The notes under the pieces were generated by a model, which saw only the letters and a list, made by a program, of their open reading frames with translations, made no database searches and was not told the DNA's origin. 64,000 nt of DNA, from NCBI GenBank assembly GCA_963838885.1, contig CAWITB010000053.1:1-64000 (forward strand). The letters are read 5' to 3'. The DNA is from JAICMB01 sp963838885 (lineage in GTDB: Bacteria > Acidobacteriota > Terriglobia > Bryobacterales > Bryobacteraceae). Of this stretch, positions 42,631 to 52,100 are shown one piece after another (positions within the stretch are counted from its first letter, which is position 1; every line of letters begins with the position of its first letter). The position numbers were made by a program, and so were the translations under genes.

Positions 42631-45231
42631 CTAAAATTCAAATCTGCCCGAAAGCTGCAGACGGCGCGGCGGCTTTGCCGCGACCGCCTGGCCAAAGAAC
42701 GGCGAACTGAGGTCGCCGACAAAGGTCGCGTAGTTGACCCGGTTCGTCACGTTGAACGCGTCCAGACCAACCGTAAATCGCGGTCCTTCTTTCTTCTGCG
42801 TTAAGAGGAAAACGTGCGACCAGCGCAGGTCCAGCTCCGCGAAGCCCGGGCCTTCGAGGGAATTGCGGGGGACGCCCGGCGGACGGGCATTAGCGTACCC
42901 TGTATGGTACTCGTCGAGACCCGTTGTTTCCGTGTAGGGCATTCCGGAATTCATGAACAAGCCGACGCCAATATCGAGATACTTCGCGGCATGAATCGTC
43001 CCGAGCAGGTTGAGCCTGTGGCGGGCGTCGTAGTCGGCCCGCGACCATTCGCCGGAGAGATCGTAATTGTTGGCCGGGAAGGCATTAATCCCCGCGCCGC
43101 GCGTGCTGATCGAATAATTGCCGGGAACATCGTTGTAGGTGCGGCCCAGCGTGTATTGCGCCATGCCCTGAAAAAAGCGCGTGAGCCGCCCGCGAAAGGC
43201 GATCTCCAAGGAATTGCTTTCAAGATGCCCGGACGATTCGATCTGCCGGTACACTCCGATGGCGGGATTGGGCCGCGCCGCATAATCTGGCGGCAATGGG
43301 GCGTTTACATCGCGGGAGCGGAACAGCCCCACGCCCCGCGAGGCCCAATATGTAATCGACAGTGTGGAGCCCGGATGAAGCTGCCGTTCCAAACCCATGC
43401 TGAATTGCGCGAGGTAGGGCAGCTTCACCGTGGGATCGAGCCGCGTGATGGAGGTGGGCATGGCGGCCAGCGCCGCGGGATCGGGAATCGCGGGATAGGA
43501 GGGATCGGTCAAGACCACCTGGCGCAGACGCAATCCGTTGTAGCGCTCCAGATCGAAGATGGGCGCGTTACCGGTGCGGTCGTAAAAGATTCCGCCTCCA
43601 GTCCGCAACACCGTCCTGTGGCTCTTCCCCATCGCATAGGCAAGGGACAGGCGCGGCGAGACGTTGTTGTTGTCGTGAAAATAATTTTGCCAGTCGTAGC
43701 GCACGCCCGCGGAAATCGTGAGGTTGGGCCGCATACGATAATCGTCCTGGACAAAGCCGCCCAACACCGTTTCGACGAAGACGACGTGCCCGTCTCCCTG
43801 CTGCTGAATGAACGAGTAGGGCCGGCGCTCGACGTAATCCTGGAGCGTAGAGAAATAATAGGTTCCCCCCACGTTGGTGTTGTCGTCGAGACCGCGGCGG
43901 CTGATGTCGGGCACGTTGATGCCGGCGCGAATGTCGTGCTTACCCGCCGACCATGAAACGATCTCGTTCAGGTTCATGTGATTCTCGGTCTGCAGCCGGT
44001 CGGCCTGGGCGCCGCCTCCGGTAAAAGATCCGGGAACGACGATAGCGGGATCGGCGGTGACGCTGGTCGAGGGCGTATGCTGCCGCCCGAAAACGACGCG
44101 AAACTGATTGAGCAAGTGAGGCGCGATCACGAGGCTGTCGTTGTAATACAGCTCGTCTTCCCGGTCTCGCAGGTCGACGCCGGCCTGCGGCAGGACAAAC
44201 CCGCCCACCCCCATGTTCGTCTGCGTGGAATCGTTATAGGAGCCGCGAAAGGTGGCGAGATGGTTGGCGCTGAACTCATGAGTAATGGCGCCGGCAATCT
44301 GGGTATCGCGCAGCGGCGTGGCGGCGGTCTGGCGGAATACTCCGCTGGGAATTTCCGCGAACACGACCGCCTGCAAATCCTCTTCTTCGCGGTCCACCGA
44401 GATCAGAAACGAATTTTTGCCGCCGCGGCCGAGCGGCCCCACCAGGCTGCCCTCGTAAATGCGCCGCTGCTCGGGAGGACGATCGACGGCGAACGGATCG
44501 CGCGCATTCAAATGATAATCGCGGAACAGGAAGTTGAAAGTCCCGTGATAGACCTGCGAGGAGGGTTTGGTGATGATCTCAATGCGCCCGCGGCCGGGGC
44601 GTGAAAACTCCGCTGAATAGGGATTCTGATTGATCTTCACCTGCTGGATCGCCGATGCCGAGACCCCGATGTTTTTCTGCTCCATGCCGTCGACGACCAG
44701 GGTGACGCCGCTCGTCCCGATCGAGCCGGGATCGAGAAACTGAGACATGGCCGCTACGTAATTCTGATCGAACACCGGTAGATCGTTCAGCATCTCGCGA
44801 TCGAGCGTGACCACGTCCAGGTTATCGGCCGCGCCCGTGCCGACTTCCGCGACGGACCCGTTTACCGTGACCTCCTGGTGGACGCCTGCGAGCGACAGTT
44901 GTATGCGCACCGGCGCGGGCGAACGGTCTTTGATGGCGACGCGAACGGTCTGGCTCGCGAAGCCCTCGCGATGCACATCAATCTCGTAAGAGCCGCGGGG
45001 CAGACCGGGGACGCGAAATTGACCCATGTGGTCCGTCCGCGCTTTCGCGATTGCAGCCGCGCCGCGCGGGTGAACCTCGACGCCGGCGTCGGGAACTCCG
45101 GCGCCGCTCGGATCGCTTACGATTCCCGAAATCCAAAACGGGCCCGCTGGCGCCTGGGCCGGCGCGGACACCGCGAAGCAGGCCAACCAGGCAAGCGCAA
45201 CCAGGAGCAAGCGCAACAGAAGCAACCGCAT
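42631..45231 (-). CDS. TonB-dependent receptor with carboxypeptidase-regulatory N-terminal domain
   Basis: Outer-membrane receptor of 866 residues. Signal peptide MRLLLLRLLLVALAWLACFAVSAPAQA. Then a CarboxypepD_reg/CNA-like domain (ISGIVSDPSGAGVPDAGVEV, GQFRVPGLPRGSYEIDV), a plug (LDREMLNDLPVFDQNYVAAMSQ, IGTSGVTLVVDGMEQKN, NPYSAEFSRPGRGRIEIITK), and a barrel ending in LQLSGRFEF with a terminal phenylalanine. This OAR-like type is very common in Solibacter. The ligand is unknown. Because of an indel in murJ the two genes read as one long frame; the ATG at 45231 with its signal peptide is the real start. Confidence 0.9.
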   Translation of the reverse strand: MRLLLLRLLLVALAWLACFAVSAPAQAPAGPFWISGIVSDPSGAGVPDAGVEVHPRGAAAIAKARTDHMGQFRVPGLPRGSYEIDVHREGFASQTVRVAIKDRSPAPVRIQLSLAGVHQEVTVNGSVAEVGTGAADNLDVVTLDREMLNDLPVFDQNYVAAMSQFLDPGSIGTSGVTLVVDGMEQKNIGVSASAIQQVKINQNPYSAEFSRPGRGRIEIITKPSSQVYHGTFNFLFRDYHLNARDPFAVDRPPEQRRIYEGSLVGPLGRGGKNSFLISVDREEEDLQAVVFAEIPSGVFRQTAATPLRDTQIAGAITHEFSANHLATFRGSYNDSTQTNMGVGGFVLPQAGVDLRDREDELYYNDSLVIAPHLLNQFRVVFGRQHTPSTSVTADPAIVVPGSFTGGGAQADRLQTENHMNLNEIVSWSAGKHDIRAGINVPDISRRGLDDNTNVGGTYYFSTLQDYVERRPYSFIQQQGDGHVVFVETVLGGFVQDDYRMRPNLTISAGVRYDWQNYFHDNNNVSPRLSLAYAMGKSHRTVLRTGGGIFYDRTGNAPIFDLERYNGLRLRQVVLTDPSYPAIPDPAALAAMPTSITRLDPTVKLPYLAQFSMGLERQLHPGSTLSITYWASRGVGLFRSRDVNAPLPPDYAARPNPAIGVYRQIESSGHLESNSLEIAFRGRLTRFFQGMAQYTLGRTYNDVPGNYSISTRGAGINAFPANNYDLSGEWSRADYDARHRLNLLGTIHAAKYLDIGVGLFMNSGMPYTETTGLDEYHTGYANARPPGVPRNSLEGPGFAELDLRWSHVFLLTQKKEGPRFTVGLDAFNVTNRVNYATFVGDLSSPFFGQAVAAKPPRRLQLSGRFEF

Positions 45232-45320
45232 CCAGCTTGACCATAGCAGCCCAACCTTAAAATCGCCTGAAGGCGCCCCGAATCCTTTCTTCAGCTTCCC
45301 GCCCGCATCCGCGGATCGAT

Positions 45321-46944
45321 CTACGAGCGTAGACGCCGCAGCAACGGATTCAAAAGCGTGCGGGTCGCAAGGTCCACCTCCGCCACCCGCAACAGCCGGC
45401 ATGCGGCATAAAGTACGGCTAATCCGAGAGGAATCGAAACGCCCAGGTCGGCCAGATGCGCCAGCGCCGAATGCCCCAAACGCGATTGCATGAAGTGGCT
45501 CGAGCACCACACCGCGCAGCCCATCGCCAGCGATGCCGCGGCGATGCGCCACAAACTGTCCGCCAGCTCCGCCCCATGAATCCCCCCGATGCGCTTCGTC
45601 AAAATCGTGAACAGCGCCACCGCGCCGAAAATCGCGACAGCCGAAGTGGACAGCGCCAAGCCGGCGTGCCCCATATGCGACCGCTTCGAGCATCGTCGCC
45701 GCCATGGAATAATTCACGGCGATCGAGATCAGGCTCACGATCATGGGCGTACGCGCGTCGTGCAAAGCGTAAAAGGCGGGGTTCAGCACCTTCAGCGCGG
45801 AATATCCGGCCAGCCCAATGGCATAGCAGGAGAGCGCCAGGGCCGTTTGGCGCGTGTCGAAGAGAGTGAATTTCCCGCCCTGATAAATCGCTCCGATAAT
45901 CGAACGGCCCAGCACGATCAGCCCGATCGACGAAGGAATCGTCAACAGAAACACCATTCCGAGCGAGCGCGACAGCGTGCGGCGGAACTCGTCCATGTTC
46001 CCCGCCCCGGCGCTGCGCGAAATCGACGGCAGCGTCGCCGAGGCGATCGCCACGCCGAACAGTCCCAATGGAAGCTGCATGAACCGGAACGCGAACCCCA
46101 GCCAGCTCACCGGACCATTGCCCGGTATCCGCGATGCGAAATTGGTGTTCACCATGACATTGATCTGCACCGCGGCATTGCCTAGAATCGCTGGACCCAT
46201 CAGCCGGAAAATCTTTCGCAAGCCGGGATGATTCCAGTTGAAATCGAAATGGAAATCGAAGCCTTCCCGATGCAACGAAGGAACCTGCCAGCAAAGCTGC
46301 AGCGCGCCTCCGATCACCACGCCGATAGCCATTCCGGTAATGGGAGCGATGCCCAGTCTGCTCCCAAGCCAGATGCCGAGAATAACGCCGAAGATGACCG
46401 AGCCTAGATTAAAAAAGGTGGAGGAGATCGCCGGAACTCCAAAGCGGTTGCAGGCGTTCAACACTCCCATGGCCTGCGCGGCCAGCGCTACCAGCAGCAG
46501 AAACGGGAACATGACGCGAGTCATGTGTACCGCCAGCTCGAATTTGCCGGGCACGTGGTGGAAGCCGGGCGCCAGCAGCTCGACCAGCGCCGGGCTGAAC
46601 ACGATGCCTAAGACGCAAAACAGTCCCACGATAAGGATCAGCGCCGTTCCCACCAGGTTCGACAGCACCGCCGCTTTCCGCCGCCCTTCGGCCGCCAGCG
46701 TCTGCGTGAAGATGGGAACGAAAGCCGACGAGAGAGCGCCTTCCGCGAACAGGTCGCGCGTCAGGTTTGGAATGCGGAATCCCAACAGGAACGCGTCGTA
46801 CACGAACCCCGCGCCGAAGTAATGCGCCATCACCTTCTCGCGCACCAAGCCAGTGATGCGCGACAGGAAAACCGCGATGGAAACGATGCCTGCCGAGCGA
46901 GCGACGTTGTCGGCTGGGCGCGGTTCTTGGACCTGGGATGCCAA
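45321..46944 (-). CDS. murJ: Lipid II flippase MurJ, one frameshift
   Basis: MOP-superfamily flippase that moves lipid II across the inner membrane for peptidoglycan synthesis. Start ATG 46944. Conserved segments are ARSAGIVSIAVFLSRITGLVREKVMAHYFGAG, LTRDLFAEGALSSAFVPIFTQ and GPVSWLGFAFRFMQLPLGLFGVAIASATLP, with about 14 membrane helices. One extra G in the GGGG run near 45680 shifts the frame after MLEAVAYG; the correct continuation HAGLALSTSAVAIFGAVALFTILTK runs to the stop at 45321. The total of about 541 codons is normal. murJ is generally essential, so the indel is probably a read error. Confidence 0.92.
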
Positions 46945-46951
46945 GGAAAGC

Positions 46952-48357
46952 CTAGCCGTTGGGTCCGGCTCGAGCGCGGCCGCCTCCCCTACCGTACTCG
47001 TCCAGAAAATGGGCCACCGTCATGATCCCCGTATAGTAGTTCCGCACGCGGTACTTCTCGTTCGGCGAATGAAGGCCGTCGTCGGGCAATCCGAATCCCA
47101 TCAGAACGGTGGGAATGCGCAGGTGTTTGGCGAAATCTCCAACCACTGGAATCGATCCGCCGCTGCGCGTCAGAACGGTCTGCTTACCGAGCATCTCGGA
47201 GAAAACGCGCGCCGCCGTTTGGATCGCGGGGTGGTCCGGGTTGACCATGATGGCCGGGCCGGCGCTCAGAACGCGCACTTCAATCGCGATCCCCTTGGGC
47301 GTGTTTTCTTTTAGAAAAGACGCGAAACGATTCGACGATCTTATTCGGGGTCCTGCCGCGGAACGAGGCGGAAACTCACCTTCGCCGTGGCCACGGCCGG
47401 AATCACGGTCTTCGCCCCCGCGCCCGTGAAGCCGCCCGCGATGCCGTGAACTTCGAACGTCGGCCGCGCCCAGGTGCTCTCCAGCACAGAATATCCCGGC
47501 TCGGTCGTCAGCGCCGTCGCACAGGCCTCGTCTCTTAGAAACGCGGCCTCATCGAACGGCAGACTTTCCCAGCTCTTCTTTTCCTGTTCCGAGGGCGGCT
47601 CGACGTCGTCGTACATTCCGGGGATGCGAATGTGTCCGTTCTCGTCTTTGCATTTCGCAAGCAATTCGATCAAACCCCACACTGCATTCGGAGCGGCGCC
47701 CCCAAAAACTCCGGAATGCAGATCGCGCGCCGGCCCTCTCGCTTCCACTTCCATATAAATGAGGCCGCGCAGCCCAATGCACAGCGTCGGCAACCCGTCG
47801 GCGTAAAGCGAAGTATCGGAGACCAGCGCGACATCCGCCTTCAGCTTCTCCGCGTTCGCGGCCACATACTGCGCGATCCCGGCCCCGCCGACCTCCTCTT
47901 CGCCCTCGATCAGAACCTTAATATTGACGGGCAGCGTGCCGCTCGTGGCGCGCAGCGCTTCAATGGCCTTGATGTGCGCGTACATCTGGCCTTTGTCGTC
48001 CGCCGAACCGCGCGCATAAATATTCCCATCGCGAATGGTGGGCTCGAAAGGCGGCGTTGCCCAGAGTTCCAGCGGATCCGGCGGCTGCACGTCGTAATGC
48101 CCGTAGCACAACACGGTCGGCTTGCCCGCCGCATGCAGCCACTCCCCGTAAACCAGCGGATGTCCGCTCGTCGGGATGATTTCGACTTTCTCTAACCCCG
48201 CGCCCCGCAGCGCATCGGCCACGTAGGCAGCCGCCTTTGCGACATCTCCCTTACGCTCGGGCGTTGTGCTGACGCTCGGAATGCGCAGCAAAGCGAAGAG
48301 CTCGTCGAGCAAGCGCTGCTCGTTGTCGCGCACGAAAGCGTCGATGGTCTGGGGCAT
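46952..48357 (-). CDS. M20-family dipeptidase, two frameshifts
   Basis: Zinc metallopeptidase of the CNDP/PepV type, about 468 codons. Metal and catalytic motifs: VLCYGHYDVQPPDPLELW (His, Asp), GSADDKGQMYAHIKAIEAL, LIEGEEEVGG (Glu-Glu) and VSDTSLYADGLPTL. The dimerisation domain starts at DLHSGVFGGAAPN. Near 47342 the frame breaks after RLVPRQDP and again near 47310; the C-terminal piece (VNPDHPAIQTAARVFSEML, TRSGGSIPVVGDFAKHL, GLHSPNEKYRVRNYYTGI) holds the last metal His. It lies eight bases upstream of murJ. Confidence 0.9.
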
Positions 48358-48826
48358 GGCGTTTTAGAGCGGCGGGGCGTTAAAAAGACCATTGTGCCAC
48401 AGCGTGACGGGGACCCTGCTCAACCTGCATCGCGGTTAGCCTCAAGCGGCCCGTTAAACGGACACAAACGACGTCTGAGGAGTGCGACGTCCACGTGCAA
48501 TTCCCAAACATCCCCCAAATCGTCCGAAATTTGTGGAAGATGCTCCGCAATCGCGGAAATGCCCGGACGCAGTTCGCTATCGAGCCGCGTTTTTTCCAGA
48601 TGCTGGATGAGAGCGGCGCATTATGCCGTGGGCAGGATTAGCGGTTCTGAATAAGCTGGCGCCTTTACAGCCAAACTCGCAGCACGCCCTGCCGCTCGCG
48701 TAAGCGGTTAGGACCCTGGCGGGTTTGGACCGATCCCGCGAGCCCGAGCCTTCCACGGCAATTCCGCATTCGAATGCTCTTTTTTGCGGAACTTCCACAT
48801 CAGACTTGCGTTTCCTTTTCCAGATC
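48358..48826. other. Intergenic region with one weak open frame
   Basis: A minus-strand frame of about 66 codons (48420-48620) reads LEKTRLDSELRPGISAIAEHLP then DDLGDVWELHVDVALLRRRL with a coding-like composition. It follows a stop codon and has no ATG, GTG or TTG start that I can use. It may be the end of a decayed gene. I see nothing else here. Confidence 0.35.
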
Positions 48827-48961
48827 ATGCATAGTTCGGACAAGGATATGAACGAATCGCCGCAACTGCTCCCCGGCACTCTATATCTCTTGATCTTGCG
48901 CACGCTGGCCGCCGGGCCTCTCCACGGGCGCGGAAATCGTAGCTGCTCGCCCGTGTTATAG
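48827..48961 (+). pseudogene. PadR-family regulator, 5' fragment
   Basis: N-terminal ~32 residues of a PadR-like repressor: ESPQLLPGTLYLLILRTLAAGPLHGRG, the standard first helix-turn-helix of acidobacterial PadR proteins (usually GPLHGYGI). The homology stops near 48931 and repeat copy B begins at about 48955, so the rest was replaced when the repeat-flanked cassette arrived. The rest of padR is not seen on the far side of the cassette. Confidence 0.75.
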
Positions 48962-49075
48962 CCTGAACTTGACCTGGCTGACATCACGGAGGCTTCGACG
49001 TTTCTGACATCCGGCTGTCATTCGGTGACCTGCGTTTCTCAGACCCATTTCCGGAGCGGCGACCACCTTGGAACT
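48955..49075 (+). repeat. Inward-facing repeat, copy B (left of nuclease-STAND gene)
   Basis: Starts TTATAGCCTGAACTTGACCTG and continues GGAGGCTTCGACGTTTCTGA, CATTCGGTGACCTGCGT, TCTCAGACCCATTTCCGGA. Matches copy C (3286-3410, minus) at about four of five positions over 115 bp, and shares the core AGYCTGAACTYGACCTG with copies A and D. It points toward the STAND gene. Confidence 0.75.
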
Positions 49076-49172
49076 GCTCCTCTAAAGCCCGTTAGCAATG
49101 GCATTGCCTGCATTGCGAGAATGCTAGAAGGCTCTGGGCTTCTACCCTGGGTCGGCAAGAAACACGCTATTG

Positions 49173-52100
49173 ATGCAAGTGGCAAGCACAGCATCGACGG
49201 GACCTGGCGGAGGCCATTTTGAGGGCCAGGTGGGAGCCTCCTACCTATTGGCCATGTTGGTAGGTGCGGAGCCCCGTGGATTGCCGGGGACAACTATTGA
49301 TCGCGTCGCCTTCCAAAGAGCCGCAGAAGGGCATCCGCTTGACGACGTGGTTGTGCACGCGCACGACGCGTCGGGCAAGATGGCCACGCTCGAGGCTCAG
49401 GTCAAGAAGGGCATCACGTTCGCGCCCGGCGACAAGATCTTCCGCGAAGTCGTTGGTCAGATCGTGGAAGCATCCCGCAAGCCGGAATTTCTGACCACCC
49501 GCTACGAAATCGGCATCGCGATTTCACGCACTTCGCACAACATCGACGGCGCGTATCAGGACGTGTTGACCTGGGCGAGGCAAATCGGCGATTCGGCCAC
49601 GTTCATGGATCGAATCCGTCGCCCCCGCTCGGGCAACGATAGAATGCGCAGCTTCGTGGATACTTTCCGCGCGCATCTCGAAGATGCTGGCGCCGCTCAC
49701 GAAGACGAGGCCGTCTGGCAACTTCTCCGCAGGCTGCATATTCTCGTTTTCGACTTCACTGCCACGGGCTCCGCCTCGGAGGAACTGGCCAAAGAACGCG
49801 CCGCGCGCGCGCTTCATCCCGAAGACACATCGCGTGCGGGAAATCTCTGGGATGAGCTCGTGGAACTCTCCATCGAGATTGCCAAGGCGGGCGGGGATCG
49901 CGGACGCGCCGAGTTGAAGACCGAACTCGCGCAGAAGAATTTTCGGCTTGCCGGGGACCGTCACAATCTGGCCGCCCTCGCGGCATTGGCCGAGTCGTCC
50001 CGCAACGCTGTCGCTGACATCGATGATCGCATCGCCGGTGTGGTGCTCACACGGCACGAACGCGTAGCGTCCGTGCATGACGCTCTTGACCACGGCTGCT
50101 ATGTGGAAATACGAGGCGATGCGGGCGTTGGCAAATCGGTCGTACTGAAGCACTTCGCGGAGCAAGTTTCCGCCGAAGCGCGGATTATCGCCTTAAGTCC
50201 GAACCGCACGATCGCCAAAGGCTGGACGGCCATGCGATCCGTTCTGACTTTCGACGGTACGGCACACGAGCTCCTGTCGGATTTGGCCGCCGGCGGCGGC
50301 GGAATTCTTTTCATCGACAGTTTGGACTTTTACCGCGAAGAAGAGCGCCTAACGGTCATTGATCTCGTGCGGGCGGCCGCCAAGGTTCCGGGGATATCCG
50401 TGATTGCCACAGCTCGACGCGACTTCGGCGTTGTCGAGCCGAATTGGTTGCCTCCGGATGCGCTGGACGCATTGGGACGCGCGGACCCGGTCGTGATCGG
50501 CGAGCTGAGCGACGGCGACACCGAAGAATTGCGGAATGCCGCTCCTCAACTGACGGCGCTGTTGAGCGATAGCAATCCCGCGCGCCCGGTTGCTCGAAAC
50601 CTGTTTCGTCTTTCACGCCTCGCCGACCGGCCATCGGACGCGCCGATGCCCCGCACAGAAATCGAGATGGCCGAGCAATGGTGGCAATCCGCCGATGGAA
50701 AGAAAGACGACGGCCACCGCGAGCGCTCGCGGGTTCTCACGGCGCTGGCGGAACAGGCTCTTTCCCGCATTGAGCAACTCAGCGTCAGCGGCCTACCTGC
50801 GGCTGCCGTTAACGCCTTGGTGGCAAGCGAAAGCTTGCGCGATCTCGGAAACGACCGCGTGATATTCCGCCACGACGTTCTGCGTGAATGGGCGATCGCC
50901 AACCTTCTCTTTGCCGATCCCGCCCTCGTGGCGCGATTGTCCCTTGATCGCCCGGCGCCCGCCGATCTGGCGAGGGGCGTGGAGCTTGCGGCCCGTCTCG
51001 CTATCGAACGCACCGCGAATGGAGAGGCGTGGCATCAATTTCTCACCGCGCTAACCAAAGATGGCGTCAATGACTCCTGGCGGCGGGCTGTGTTGCTGGC
51101 TCTCGTTCGGTCGGAAGTCGCTGGCGAAATGCTGACAAAAGCATCGACTTACCTTCTTGCCGACCAGGGGAAGCTGTTGGGAGAGCTCATTCGGATCGTC
51201 ATGGCCGTCGACAGCGAGCCAGCCACGAAGTATTACGCCGGAATGGGTCTTGACCCACAATCCATACCCGCAGGCATCAACATTCCGAGCGGCCCCACTT
51301 GGCTCAGGCTCATAATCTGGCTGCTGAAGCTCGGCTCTGAAGTGCCGGCTCCTGCGATCCCCGATGTCGTCGCGCTGTATACCAACTGGTCGATTGTCCT
51401 CCATGGCAAGGACGCCTGCACACCGCACATCGTCCGGTGGTTTTACCGATGGCTCACCGAGATTACGAAGCCGTCTGACGGCGAGGCGCCGCGGCGGCCC
51501 TTTAACGGTCAATTCGCTTCCGGGCAAGTGGGCAAGCTCGCGGAAGACCTAAGAACCGGTGTTCTTCTATTCTGCAACCTAGCGCCGGAGCTTGCCGTTG
51601 CCTATCTTGAATCTCTGAAGGAACACCCCTGCGACGATCGCGCGAGGGAGGAAATTCTGAAATTCCGCGGCGCGCTCGCGCAAGCAGCGCCGAAGGAGCT
51701 TGCCGAGCTTACGGCGGACGTGTTGATACCGAAGAAAGGCGAGGACTACGAGGACAGGCACAGTCCATTTCGGGAGCCGTTCGGCCACGCCGATCTTGAC
51801 TTCGTCCCAGCATCGCCCGCTCAAGGTCCGTTCCTCGAACTCCTTGTCTACGCCCCTGGACACGGCCTGCCTCTCATACGCAAGCTCGTCGATCACGCGG
51901 TCCTTTTCCATACCGTGGGCCGCGACTTCGGCGGAAACGCGATGACGATCGCCTTCCCCGACGGAAGCAAGGTGGTATTTCCCTGGGAGAGGACATATGG
52001 GTGGGCGCGGGACCTGGGATCAGGGCCGGCCGTGCTTGCCTCCGCGTTTATGGCTCTCGAGGCGTGGTCCCACGGCCGCATAGAGGCCGGAGAACCCATG

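Noticed and set aside
42814..43956. 380-codon plus-strand open frame
   Set aside because: Antisense to the TonB receptor barrel; no recognisable content.
42631..46944. Single 1437-codon frame joining MurJ to a TonB receptor
   Set aside because: One extra G in a homopolymer near 45680 takes murJ out of frame into the next gene. The receptor has its own ATG and signal peptide at 45231, and the rest of MurJ is in the neighbouring frame.
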